DNA of 64,000 nt. It comes from Cardiocondyla obscurior. Its lineage: Eukaryota; Arthropoda; Insecta; Hymenoptera; Formicidae. The DNA lies in NCBI RefSeq assembly GCF_019399895.1, contig NC_091865.1:6825001-6889000 (forward strand), given 5' to 3'. Within the stretch, counting starts at the first letter, position 1, and every line of letters starts with the position of its first letter. A program made the translations under genes and the position numbers. Shown in pieces: positions 22,463-35,800 of the stretch. The notes beneath the pieces were generated by a model. That model saw nothing but the letters and a program-made list of their open reading frames with translations. It was not told where the DNA came from and did not search any database.

Positions 22463-25400
22463 TCACGATTCTCTGCTAGCAACCGTTGCATCTGGTATGG
22501 GCCAATAACGGCGGCACCTATAATTGTAAGAAATTTATGTCACAAAAAAATTTATAATCATCACACACGCGCTAAGAGAAAATAATATATCAATTATCTC
22601 GGTATAAATTATTTATATATGTCATAGATACGTATGTACAATACTTTTTTTTTTTTTTAATTATTTACCTAGCATTGTTTTCTGCTATATGCGGTGGCAA
22701 CGATGTAGGCGGTGGTGGTGGCTGACAAGAAGAAGATTTTGGCAATCCACTACTGTTGGAATCACTTTCACTGCTCTCTTCAGATTTTTTACCAGGCTCC
22801 CGTAGAAGATGCGTAGGTACTCCTCTGGGAGAAAGTCTCGGTAACACTTCAGATTGCGGTCTCGTTCTGTTTTGTGGTCTTTGGAATTGCAGATTCAGCT
22901 GACTAGCGTCTGTCACATATTTTTCACTCTGTCTTCGACGACGCAAAGCAGGCGTACATCCAGTTAAATTTTCATCTTCGGCAGAGCTGGCTGAAGTTAA
23001 AGGTGACATGATTGGTCTAGCGTCAGATAATGGCATGCGACGATAATGTGCCGGCGTTTCCGTATGTACTGTCAACGGTTTACCTCTGACAGCTAAAATT
23101 TGCGAGTGTTAGTACGAAGAGGAACTAGTGTATCAAATTAATTTCACGTATGTACATTTTTTTTTTATACAAATCGTATATTCTAAACCAGTGCTATTTA
23201 ATTTGTCAAAAAATAATCTTTACATGCAATGGCTAAATTCTTTCGGGATATTTAAAATTTGTGTACATTTTATTATTACATAACATTTTATACAGTTACG
23301 AGTTAATGAAGATATTAATATTTTTTGTTTTCAGAACATATAAATAATTTATAGATTTAATCTCGATACGATCAATATATACTTTCTTTAAATAAAACTT
23401 AATATTCAAAAAGCAGCTTTTTACTACATCTTTTTCAGATAAAACTTTCAAAATATAATAATAAATGGCTTTATTAAGATGTTGGATTTATATTAATATT
23501 TCATAAAAATTTCTAATAACAACGATAACAATATAAATAATTTTTTAAATTATTAAATAAAATGTATAATTATAAATTAAACCGTTTAAAGACTTTAAAG
23601 CATAGCTTTTTCAGTATGTATCTTTGGTGATACATCGCTTTCTTTACAAAATTTTTTTAAACAATGTACGTTTTTATCACAATTCTGCATATCTTAAACA
23701 ATTAAATAAAGCTATAATATTATACATATTAAAATTTTCTATATTAGTTTTACTAACTATTCTCTTTTTCCTTAGTTGCAGTCACGGGCACAGGTAGTTT
23801 TTCTATGTCACTTCCAGTTCCCGCCTTGGTATTTGGGATGTTAGTCTCGGGCGTCGATTCAGATAATGAACACCTTGGACTTTTAACAGGAACCGGTATT
23901 TTACTGTGAGCGATGTACGTCCTACTAGATGTTTCCTTCTCTTTATTGTCCTTATTATCACGAAGCGGTATTGCATTTTGTACAGTCGAGGCAGTAGTGA
24001 CATTGATCAAATCCTTTTGCAAACTTGCGTTTGCAATTTGTCGATTCTCGGTAGCGTCGTAATATATCGATGGTTCTTCCGGTCCCGGATTAGGGCTAGC
24101 CGGACTACCTGCCGTACCGTTTGTTAATTTCTCTATAAACCCAGATAATGCGAACATTCCCATTATAAAATAAAAAAAAAAGAGGAAAAAAGGGGGAGTC
24201 GCAGTTGACTGATACATTAAATCGCCAATTGCCAACAGATTTATGAAAAAAATAATTACATACTTTGTATTGGTTCCCTGTCAGCACTAGTTTGCACAAT
24301 TGTAGCACCACCAGTTGCATCTACCACTCTGATTTCTAATCTACCCGCCACTGCTTCTTCTTCTTCCTCTCCTCTGGGAGTGTTAACTATTGCATCGGAA
24401 AAGAACGGTGCTGCTGGTAGACTAGACCTTCTGATTGGTGCAGTCTGCCTCGGCTCATCGTATCGAGTAGCAATATTTCTCATAACGTCGACTTCATATA
24501 ATAAGTCATCAAATGCCGCTTGCTGAACCTATTATCATTAAAATTCAGATACATCTGTGGAAAAACGAGCAGTTACGAGTCGCGTAAAATACAGTACAAA
24601 CCAATGGAGCTTCGAGATAAGCTCGAACGTGTGGCGCTAAAACCGGAACGCTCCAAGCTCGCGGGAGTGCTCCTTGCAGTTCTGGATATTTTTCAATACC
24701 CGCGATGTTTAAACATCTATGTAACACTGCTGGTTTCGGAGAATCCTCGCTTATTTTTGATAATGCTGTGGGCATTAAAGACTGCTGTTGACACACATTT
24801 GAGGCATTTAATTGAACAGCAGTGGGTTTTACATCCAATGACTGTGAGCCCTCGACGGCACCTGTGGACTGTATATATAAAATTGTTTAAATATTATTTA
24901 AACATTTTTGTGCAACATAATATACTTCTGATTATCTAATTTGCTGTAATAAAAAAAAAAATAGTTACTTGAGGCGGTATAGACGGTGCATTTGCTCCTT
25001 TGTGTTCAGGGCTTTGCAAGTTTTCGCCTTTCCACTCATTATCAGTCTCTTCGGAATCATCAAACTGTGATTTCCATTGCGAGGCCAGAGTTAATCCTCC
25101 GCCACCTTTGGTCACTTGTTGTAAGGCGGATACGTTATCGTCGTCTATTTGTGCAAATTGCGTAATAGAACAATCACGCACCGCCGAACGTCCGCTTCTT
25201 GCTTGTTGTCGGCTATCTGCTTTTCTTCTAGGTTCTCTTCTGAGAGGTTCTCTTTGTTCAGTTACCTAAAACCATTTAAATAAAATTTATGTAACTATAA
25301 TTTGTAGTAAAAACACAAATCTGTCGTATCAGAGTACGTATTCACCGGGCTTTGATTTCCAACGTATTTAGTATTAGTTACATCGTAAGAACAATAGGAA

Positions 25401-27856
25401 GCGTCAACTTCCGTTTGTATACGAGGGCTCGGTAATTCTCCGGATGTTCCTTCGGGTGTAGCGATACGCAAACGGGCGAGAGTAGCAGGTAGTGTAGCAC
25501 CACTCGCTGATTTTCTAAGTGGAGCTGTTGCATTTGTTACTGTTTTAAGGCGAGGAACCTCGGATGCGGAACGTGCGGAAGCCATTAACGCGTCTCCTTC
25601 GTTATCTAGCTGCTTTTCTACTGGTGTAGGAATTTGAGGCTCTACTGCCATTGAAACTGCACGTCTTTTTTTTGGAGATCCTGTAAGAGGAAATAATTAC
25701 TATTTAATAAGAATAAAAAAAATGAACTATACAAACCTTGAGTTGGTAACGGTGGCACAGTTTGTTGTGAAACTTGTTGATGTGTATTATCCGTCGTTGG
25801 TATCGTGGCATTGCAATTTTTATCTCTACCATGATTACTGATAGCAGCTGCAAATGGCACTGGAGAACCTTCTATTCCACGTTGCCTGTTTCTTCTATAT
25901 ATACTTTCGTAATCCAGTTGTGCCTATTTTTAATAAATTGATAACAAATATATAAATATTTCTTTAACAAGATTCAAAACTTGTAAAGTTAAAATATATT
26001 TGTTCAATATTTTTACGTTTCTTACATCTAATTCTTTTCTGTTATCTGGCTCTACGTTCTCTTGATTATTTGTATCCACATTTGTAGTCGGAGGCTGATT
26101 GAGAGTAGTAGCTGTAGTAAGAGGGGGTGGTACAGCTACTGTGGGTAATGATCTAGTAGTTGATAAACCTTCATTAGCTATTAACGGTCTTTCCCAATCA
26201 TAGGGATCATTTGGTTTTACGCCTCTGCGTTTCATACACCGTTCAAATAAACCAGCCAACATACTGTAATCTGGCTTATCTGCATATTCCAAACTCTATA
26301 AAAATATATACGTTTTATTATTGTACAGATAAAGATTTAATTAAGTAATATAATTTGATACAATCATATTAAAATTTACCTGAATATGTTCTAAAAAGAC
26401 TCGTAAATCGGATGGAAGATGTTTTAAAAGTAACCGATGATCATATTTTTCTTTCATAAGACCCACCTATACAAAATTTTATAAATATATTAATAATTCA
26501 ATTTATTCTACGTAAAATCGTCATTATATTTTGCAAATTCTTTAAAATTTTTTATACTTACTTGTTCTTTATCTTTTATTTTACGCCACGGCAGTTGCCC
26601 ATTAACAAATTCGACTAGCATATAAAATAGTGACCATAAATCATCATGTCGGCCCATCTCTTTATTTTTGTGTGCATTGACTGATGCATATCGGACGGTT
26701 CCTCTAAATCCTGCAGCAGCACGAGGCGGTCGCACTTCTCCTGTACTGGTTGTGAATTGTCGAGCTAGACCAAAATCTAACATGTACACTAATCTGGAGT
26801 TGTAAGGATGACGACCAATTGCGAAATTTGACTGTAAAACAAAATAATTATAAATATGTATATTGATAGCTATACAGTTCTAATATGTAATTCAGTACAA
26901 ATCAGTCATCATTTGCATGTATATAGAGTGTCCGCGATCAAGTAAAAAAAGTTTTTAATGATAGGTAAGGCTACCGAAGATAAATAGAAAAATCTTATAT
27001 CAATTTGCAAGTTGGACGTTAATCTCGCGTTATCTCGATTGTTAACGCCCAAATTGCAAATTGATGTAGGATTTTTATATTTATCTTCAGAGGTCCTATC
27101 TACCATTAAAAACTTTTATTAGATCGCGGACACCCTGTATAAATAGTAATGTGTGAGTATATACTTACAGGTTTAATATCTCTATGCAAAAATCCCACTT
27201 GATGAATACTTTCTATAGCTTTTAAAATTTGAAGACCAAGACGCAATGTAGTAGAAAGTGAAAAAGCTCCTCGTGGTTGCGCCCTGCGCAATTCTGCCAA
27301 GTTTTTCCCTTGCAATTGCATTACAACATAATTAAATCGATCGTTACGCCCACAGCCAATAAAGCGGCAAACATGATCTTTACCTAAAATAATTTTTATA
27401 ATAACTTAACAATTCAAGCATAAAAGTCCATTTTAATTTTACAAATGTATAAAATTTCTTAATTATATCTTTGACCAAAAAATTTTATACAAACCCTGTA
27501 ATTTTTTTAGTACAGCTACTTCCATCTTTAAGACTTGTTTCGACTGCCGTGCAGATTCAACTTTAAGGGCAACTTGCTCCTTAGTCATTAAATCAAGACC
27601 TTCGTAAATTTCGCCAAATCCACCGCCACCTATTTTTCTCACCTACAGCAAAAAGAAAAATTGTATTAACATAACAGTATACTTTTTATACAAAATATTG
27701 TCGATCGTATCTCGGTATTTTTCTTCGTGAAAGTACCAATTACGAATAAGGTCTTTAAGCAAAAAAAAAAAAAAAAAATTATAATAAAAACAAGCTTACA
27801 ACTTTCCAGCGCTCTTTGACCACATGGCCGGGCTGCAGCAGATCTTCGCTCGTCAT
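22463..27856 (-). CDS. Asator: Asator, tau-tubulin kinase (TTBK), 14 coding exons
   Basis: CK1-superfamily Ser/Thr kinase acting on microtubule-associated proteins. Exons in transcript order: 27856-27800, 27642-27495, 27383-27169, 26831-26562, 26466-26380, 26295-26026, 25923-25737, 25680-25346, 25265-24969, 24868-24602, 24528-24264, 24132-23758, 23092-22669, 22517-22463; 1083 residues. Kinase domain about residues 17-280: RKIGGGGFGEIY, Lys46 in VALKVES, HRDIKP at 135-140, MLDFGLARQF with Asp159, then GFRGTVRYASVNAHKNKEMGR typical of TTBK (quoted as one 20-residue block plus one). The rest is low-complexity, Ser/Pro/Glu-rich, with PPPPP near the C-terminus. The start ATG (MTSEDLLQ) sits in an exon opening at 27929, so a 5' leader exon lies upstream. 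The last exon (19 residues) is the least certain. Confidence 0.93.
26922..27141. mobile_element. 220-base fold-back MITE in an Asator intron
   Basis: The two halves are inverted copies of about 100 bases each with only a short loop. The left arm starts TATAGAGTGTCCGCGATC and the right arm, on the other strand, starts TATACAGGGTGTCCGCGATC. The internal blocks (GTTTTTAATG, GAAGATAAATA, CAATTTGCAA) match in the same order. It is bounded by TATA and lies wholly inside the intron between the exons encoding HRDIKP and SNFA. No coding capacity. Confidence 0.8.
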
Positions 27857-27929
27857 AGTTATATTGTTATTTTGATCCGTGCTTTCGTCGCCTACATTCC
27901 TCAACGCGGAGTCCTCGGAGTTCGCGGGC

Positions 27930-29035
27930 CTGAAAGACGTAAGTGACAGATTACGCCATAAATACACTTAGACGTAACGCAGCGTGTTCGCACGATTGCG
28001 CTACATCGCCGCTACATCGATGCGGGCTATCAATGTGAAATAAATCTCGAGAAGGAATACGATTTTAACCTGAAATGACGTTTGACAAAATTGGTCGATA
28101 CGCGCCCTGCGCTAGGCAGCCATGATTGCGTGCGAGAGTAAAGTGTCGTCGGTTAGTCGTTACTCGGTCCTGAAGCAAATTTCCATATCGAGCGATCATT
28201 TGATCGCTCGCATCAGTTTCGCCCTCGCTCTCTTCACCCCCTCGTCGTCTTTTCTCCGGCCTTAGCGATCGTTATTCCGCGAGCGGCGTGTTCCGATCGA
28301 CCGACTGAATGACTAACGGATATACCTCGACGATCAATCGGGGCTGTCGGGCGCGCACATTTTCGAGTTTTTTCTCGTAATTTTTCCGACTGGTGGGTCC
28401 GACGAGTCGACGGGTGATCGTCGATGACAATCGCAAACGTGAGGCGTGACATATAATGCGATTTTTCTCGTCGTTTACGAGCGAATTCACACGTCGCGGC
28501 GCGAACGAACGCGCCTTTTGCCGCACATATCGCACTCCCGAGTCTCCCGACCCGCAATCCAAATATACGTATATATATATATATATACAATAGTATTTTA
28601 TTTTTACTAACAATGTCGTCTGCTAGAGACCGCGCTCACCGCGCGACGTTGCTCTCTCGTGCGCGACGTACTCTTGGTGAACGGCCGTCGCACTATGCGC
28701 GCACCAACTTCCTTCACAATTCCCACGCAATTGCCGGCATCCTGGTCGCCCGGTCGGGCCACCGGACCGTCGTTCGCGCAACGGTCCCGGATCGCCGTGT
28801 AGCCGATCACTCGCTCGTCGCGGCCGGGTGTCTGCGGCTGCCGTGGTACTCGCCGTCAAACGCCAGCGGGACGGCCATCTTTCGATTTCGCACCGCACGA
28901 GAGTCGCGGTATACGAAATCGTCGCTAGATAGCGCGTGCAGTACCCCGATCGATGCACCTTTCTGCGTGCACTTCTCTCGCTCCATCTCTTTTCCTCCCC
29001 CGCATTACTTCCACGCGCCCGCGCCCGCGCCCACA

Positions 29036-29067
<32 letters not shown>

Positions 29068-32000
29068 CTCTCTTTCTCGTTCGCGTTTATTATTGGTTAT
29101 TATCTCCCGTAGATCTTACGCTCTTTTATCACGCGCCGTACTCTCATCGCCGTGACATCACGCCGGAGCTTCCGCCGATGGAAATAATTAAACTTGCGGA
29201 AAACTCGTCACGTCTCATTTATAATTTGCGTGGAACGATTATGAATACTTGAATTCGTAATGCATTTCCCGCCCCCGCGCATCATCTGAGCGCGTACCGA
29301 TTAGTTAACCTAAGGTAATTATACTCATCCTTTGACGTTCTCGCTCGCTTATAATCGCGTGTATATATTAGGAAGGCTTATTATTAATTCATAAGTCGCG
29401 AAAATCACGGCTCGTTCTTCCGCGTAGACTGTTATTTTAAGAAAGCGGGAATTTTTTATGACGAGATAAAATAGAACGCGGGCACACACGGTAAAGTATT
29501 CTGTCATACACACACACGCACGTACAGCGTAATTTCTAATTAAGGTTTAGACCATCGCGCGTAATTTAGTAAAAAGCAAGACCCTTTCAATTATAATTAT
29601 AGTAATGAGAAGAAATTTATCCGTTACCCTTTAATAATTCGTGCCTTTAATAAACTTTAGTTTTCGTGATGGCACCGATTATGCGGATTGAATAAAAAAA
29701 GAACAACATTTTGACGGCAATGTCGCGATATCCTTCGACTATATTAAGGCGTTTATAATAAATATTTGACCGTTCGGGCTCGCGGCTCCCTTTGCTAGAG
29801 GGCATAATTTAAGTTTAAACGTCTATTTTTAAACGGCCCCACTCGGCATATAATACACCGAGCGAAACGCGCCTTCCTCCTCTCGCGAGAGCACTTTTCC
29901 AACTTCTCTCCATTTTTCTCACTTTGTTTTCTCGTTCCGGGCTAGCCGAGCCAACACGTCGCGAGCATCCTCGGGATAAATAAGAATAGAATGCGAATTA
30001 TCGTCGCTATTTACCTGTCTACTTAGATCACGTACGAACGGCGAGGTGTCGGGATGTATTCCTAAATTTGCGCGTAAATTATGGAGACGGCCGATTTGCA
30101 CGCCGATCGAATCGTATTATTAATAACGCGATTTAAAAAGATACCCAGCGCGGTTTTAATAATAGGACACATCTCGGACATGATACAAATCGCAGACAGA
30201 GACCCCGGGTGTTAAAATAGACAGTAATTACATCGTTATATAATTATGTATCGAGAGTTATTACTGCCGCTTAATTATCTTAGCTACGCCCGCGTTACGT
30301 GTCGAACAATTCAATTTTCAAATGTATATTTGTCTCTTAAATGCTTAACGAAGGAATGCTGGAGCTACGAAAAAAGCACGAGCTTTTTAATTCTATCGCG
30401 AGCTGTTCCATAAATTCCGCGCCGAAAGACCTCGCCCGAGAAATTGGATTTATTTCCTCTATTTATAAGAGAAGCGTTAAATCCAGACATCTCAGCTGTG
30501 ACTTCGGGAAGTATTCCAAAACAGTTAACGCTCTGGCAAAGGCTTGTAATTTATTTGGTTGAAACGTTCGCGCCCAGGAAACGGCATGCATGGACGATAG
30601 CTTTATCGAACGATCGTAAATAATTTCACACGCGTTAGCTAACGTCTCTGAATGTATCTGCGAGATACACAGGCGAGAGTCACAGGCGCGAAGTTGAATT
30701 CGATTGATGGATCGACTCGCGAGTCCGTGCGTCTTCGTGCAGTTCGTGCTTCACGCTGCCATTGTTGCTCGGGACAGCGCGTCTTACATACGTACCATTT
30801 CATGATCTCGCTGAAAACAGACTGTGAGTGATAAATGCGGCGGCTGCGGGATTTCGCGATCAGGTCAGACCGAGGGGGACCTGCACGCGTACAGGCCGAC
30901 CACCGGATGCAGAAAGGAGGTAAAAACAGACTCGAGAGATTTGCGTGTTCACGTGCACCGTCGTGAACCGGCGCGGCGCGGCGCGGCGCGACGCGGCGGT
31001 AGGGTAAATTCACCTCTTCGACTTGAGAGTCCCAAGTTGGGACGGCAGCGACGACGACCAAGTCAAAACTCGAGTCATAACATCTAGCTGCCTCGGACCG
31101 ACTCGGCCGGCGCGTCACGGTCGTGCGGAATTGTCCCCTTCGGCCCCTGCTTCTCCGCGCTTCTTCCTCGCGATAACCCCCCTCTCGAAAAGAACGAATC
31201 TCCGCTTTGTACTCCACCAGCCTCGCGTTAGATGACGAATTTCTTTGTTTTCAGCCTTGGAACATATATATAACATATACATATATGTTCTAAGTTTTCG
31301 GTACGACAAAGCAAATTTTTTTTTTTTTTTTTAATAAATAATCTCGTTCAATTTTCCAATCGCTTCACTTTAACACATCATTTTTAATTAAATTGGAAAG
31401 AGTTCACGCGTTTCTTTCAAAGTAATGTTATCGTAAAAAAATAGGAAAAGAAAAAAATATCTTCGTTAAAAACTATTGTTTAAAATAATGGACGATAAGA
31501 GAAGCTTCAATAATAATTAATTCCGTCGGTACTCTATCTACATTAGCTTTACGTAGCAGCTACGCGAAAATTACTGTCGGTAAAATCACTGTTTACTAAA
31601 TAATACGGGGGAGGACAGTAATAATTGGAAATTCGTGATAATTAATCCAACAAAGTGTTATAGGGAAATTAGAACTAGGATTAATTAATTAGATCTCTTT
31701 GAAAGTGGGTTATACAATTAACAAGATAAGCGCTTTTAATAATATCTGTTTATTATTAATGTTGCATTATTATTACTTTTATACATATTTGATATTGGCC
31801 ATCAACAAATATGTTACAATTTTTATTTCCCCGTCCCTAGTGTTTTATTCGTTTTGTCCCAAAACTAACGCGATATATTTTTATAATAATAGTAATAATG
31901 TAATAATAATAATAATAATAATAATACGTAATAATACATAATAATTGTAGTCATCGCATGTGACCAGCAGTAATAATCACACCGCGCTAAATTGCGCTTA

Positions 32001-32731
32001 TCCCTCGTCGTTTTTTTTTTTCTCTTCTTTTTTTTTCATTTTTTTTATTTAGTTGCTTCGCACCAAAACGACGTGGCATCGAAACAGTAACGCGATAAGC
32101 AGGTAAACGCAGCGCGTAAATCGATATTCAACAAATAAGACTTAAGTAAAACAATGTTATAATATATACTATATTCGATGCGACAAAGTCGTAACGAAAA
32201 AGCAAATAAGATTTACGGCTCGGCGCGCGTACGGATTTGCAAATTTTTGCGTCGTGCGTTATCCGCTCTTCTCCTCTTTCTTTGAACAAAAGCCGAACTT
32301 CGCACCGCATGAGGCAAACACGTACGCTAATGTGTCGCATTTTCAATTTTGCATTATGAAATTATCCTGCACTTGCGACGTACATACGAGTGAAAACTCT
32401 ATCTCGAATGATCGACGATTGTTTGAAAATTATTTGTATAACACACAGTCGTATGTATGCATGTGTTTGCGTGTGTGTCTGGGCGTATGTAATTATTAAT
32501 GTGGATGTGTGAGCCATTTATTTCGCCGGACACTTGAATCCACAATACGTACGCGTGTCGCTACCGTTGTAATTCGCGTGCGAAGGGGATCTAATCGTCC
32601 ATACACACAATAGATTAGTTATCGCTTATTATATCGGTATACAATCGCGGGGACAATTTTTATCATTCGTAAAAAAATAGTTCATTGCGAGTGTATCGAA
32701 TTTCAGCGTATTTCCCTTTTTTTTTTTTCAG
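27930..32731. other. CpG-rich region upstream of Asator
   Basis: The segment 28.1-29.3 kb is GC- and CpG-rich with a CT-dinucleotide run near 29035-29080, and 30.6-31.2 kb is again GC-rich with a GCGCG repeat near 30970. This fits promoter DNA for Asator on - and perhaps for an unseen transcript on + that uses the exon at 32732. A minus-strand donor GTGAGC near 28640 could end an Asator leader exon. Long frames in this stretch lack homology and reflect high GC. Confidence 0.45.
29035..29080. repeat. CT dinucleotide run
   Basis: A pyrimidine tract dominated by TC units, uninterrupted for about 30 bases and then mixed with T runs. It may act as a GAGA-type element on the minus strand upstream of Asator. 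Confidence 0.7.
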
Positions 32732-32769
32732 GCTAATTGCGAAAATCTGGTACGACACGTTCGAGTAAG

Positions 32770-32856
32770 ATGTACTCGCCATGTAATATGAGTGGGCCTT
32801 CGAAAGTTTTCCGAAACGGGGCCTACTACGACGAGATGCTAACGGGTCCACGGGCT
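32770..32856 (+). CDS. Orphan first coding exon of an unrecognised gene (partial)
   Basis: A strong acceptor (long T run then CAG, ending 32731) is followed by a 38-base leader with an in-frame stop, an ATG, 29 codons and a strong donor (GCT then GTAAGT at 32857) in phase 0. The peptide begins MYSPCNMSGPSKVFRNG and ends TGPRA. Codons are GC-rich compared with the flanking sequence. The exon therefore looks like the start-codon exon of a + strand gene with an untranslated exon upstream, perhaps in the CpG-rich region at 28-31 kb. I do not recognise the protein and cannot place the next exon with confidence. A candidate downstream exon with good sites (33769-33960) reads to a stop when joined in phase. 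Confidence 0.5.
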
Positions 32857-35800
32857 GTAAGTGTTGATTTATCCAAAATTATAATGTAAATAAAAACGAC
32901 AAGTGTCTCACACGTTAAAGCGGATCGTTGTCGGTCCGTACAAGCGCAGAAAGAATTTATGCAATTCTAAGAGTATGCAAATCAATCAATGCCTGCATGC
33001 GCCGTGTCACGTGTGTGTGTACGTTTGCACGCACGTGTATACGTGTTGGCATGTGTTAGAGTAGCTGCTGCACGTGTCGTGATATCGATTAGACTTGATG
33101 ATCGTCCGAATCACACGGGCAAATCGAGCGGAACGTGGTTTACGCTAGAACAAATTTTTGTTGAAAAGAAATACCGCTCACTCACAGCCGTTATTGTCAG
33201 TTTGTCTGGACGTTACTAAATGTTCAGCACATACTACGTACGCGCGACTACTATAAATCGAAGCTCGTAACGCGAGGGAGATTTAAAAAGTTACCGATTT
33301 ACGTTCCGCGGTGCTGTTGCTTGGCGAAAAGAAAAGCTGAGCCTACCTCGGATGCGAATATCCAGTCCAGGGAAAGCGTTCCTTTCAGTACCAAGTACCG
33401 AATCACGAAGAAAGGAACTAGCCATCGACTTTTCAAACTTTCAGATTTCTATTTCTGCAAATTATCCCTAAAGAAAAGCGCGACTGTCGAAAGAGAAGAG
33501 TCGTCGTTGCGTCACAATGAAATTGTCGTTATAATGCTCTTCGTAAATTATTCGGGAAATTACTGCATATTGGATCTAATTCCTTTCTGCGCAAATGTGT
33601 TTAATAACAATTTAGATTGATTAAATTCAAATAGTCCTCACACTCACGTGAATTTTACATCGAGAAGACTTCCTTTCAATCTCTCCTACTCTATTCGATC
33701 GCAAAAATTTCGTTGCCGCTCTAACGATGCACGATCAGTTTCACAATTGTCCGTTATCTCATCATTTCAGGTTCGAGAGAGCTCAAAGTGCCGATGCGAC
33801 TCTACGAAAAAAAAAAAAGAAAAAAAAGAAGAAACGAAAAAAAAGTCCTACTTCATCTTCGGCGACTATCGATGGAGACTGGCGCCGCATCTCTCGAGTC
33901 CCGCACCGCTACTCGCTAATCATGTCTACGTGCTCTACGGGCGATGATAAGAGGACAAAAGGTACGTGCTGATTTACATGACCCGGCGATTAGTGCGATC
34001 GGTACTGGTGCATCGTTTACAATCGATAAGCGTGACGCGATTGATGTATACCGTAAAAAGAAGTGCTTTATCGGTGGGGGGGGGAGGGGGAGGTGTCTTA
34101 GACAACTTGAATCTCCGGAAACGAGGGTGTCGAAGAGACGATCTCGTTGTCCGGACCAACTTATCACGAGTATTTGCATGGTGAGCCTTTTTTTTTTTTT
34201 TCCCCCCGCTTTTACTAAGCCTTGGCTAAAACTAATTGGACCTCGTCGTTTGTCGCGACTACGAAAGATCAAGGTGATAGTCAAAGTGATAGGTACACAC
34301 GATTGGCGCGACGGCGACAGCCGCGCCGAGAGATCGCAAAAGACGCACGATAAATATATTTTACTATATGGATGCGTGATACAGGGAGAAGCACGATAAT
34401 AAATTATGATTTATTGTTAAATAAATCACGCAAGACTTTTTTTCACTCGAGACAAGAGCTATCTTACAATAGATAAGACGTGCCGCCCCCGGAAGTGCGA
34501 GGACGACGCGAGGCACATCGCGGCGACCCACGCGATTCCGTCGACACTCGTTCCTCTGAGTCCTGCAGAATGCACGTGTATACTGTATGAACACACAGCT
34601 TCGTGCTTCGTGCACGCAACTTCCTCTTTTTATCTTTTTTATTTTTTTTTTTTTTTATTTTCTTTTTTAAATCTTTTTCCAAACTTGACTCGTTCCAACG
34701 AATTATTCTCTATACAATTCGATATAAGACGTACATTTAATTTAAGAGAAGGTAACGTTTGTTAACTCAGAGGACTCGGTTTGTCGCCCAAGACGTTTCG
34801 ATCGCGACGGAACGCGCGAAACTTAGTGGAAAGGCCGCGGGATGCACGCCCCGAAGAATATAGCGCATATTTAACAAAAACGTCAACAAGGAAACGTGCG
34901 TGAATAATAAATTAATCGACCGCATGCGCAAATTGCATTCTCTTATAAATCGTATAAAAATTTCTATATTCAACCTAGCTTATAATGTCTTAAGAGTACG
35001 GTATGTCGGGAATTTGTTGTATAATGCCTGCAGATCTACGCGCCTCTCTTGCGGTGAGACAACTTTGCTGCGATCCGCGCGCGAGCTCTAAGCTATCCGG
35101 AAAGCGTACGATACGTTTGTCGTTATCACCGATTCGGCTTGACGGCTAATGATCCAGCAGAAAGAGATAGGCGCGACGTGCATGACGGCGAAGAGATAAG
35201 TCCGAGATGCGAAATTCAATCTTGTGAAAGAGACGTGCTTTCTGACGTTCGTTTAATCTTTTTTTTTTTTTTTTCTCTTTTTTTTTTTTAATCTTGCCGT
35301 CCGTTTGATTAAGCTGCAAGTCTTAAAATCGCATTTGGCTACGTGGCACGCGTCGGGATGTTCGCGCTACGTCGCCGCTCTTCAGCGGAACCTCTCCGGG
35401 CGAGTAACAATTAATCTCGCGTTATACATGAGGGCCGATTGCGTGATCGCTCGCGCACCAGATCGCACGGCGTCTCGCGGCGCGCAAAAGCGAATCGAAA
35501 AATAAGTCGGAGACACGTGAGAGATAGCGAGCAATCTTCTTCCGTTCTTCCCTTTAAGTGTATGAATCTACGTGATGTCACATCAGCGGCACAGTTGTCG
35601 GCGAGATATTTTAATTGTCGAGGCTCGACGCCGCGCGCCCGCGAAACTTGCTACTCGTGGCGGGCTCGATCTACGAAAATATCGCGCGGACTACCCCTAA
35701 ATTTTCTCCCTACGAACACAGGACACAGAGATTTGTTACGAAATTTATATCTTCACACGCGCGGAACTGTGCTGCAATTCGCTCGAATCGTCAATACGAA

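Noticed and set aside
27779..27967. Upstream-extended start for Asator
   Set aside because: The extended frame starts at GTG and crosses a splice acceptor at 27930; the ATG at 27856 fits the TTBK N-terminus.
28613..29155. 180-codon ATG-led frame on +
   Set aside because: It lies in CpG-rich DNA with overlapping long frames on the other strand, ends in a CT microsatellite read as Leu/Ser repeats, and has no recognisable domain.
30639..31217. Long minus-strand frame of 192 codons
   Set aside because: It begins at GTG rather than ATG, is Arg/Ser-rich as expected of GC-rich non-coding DNA, and has no homology I recognise.
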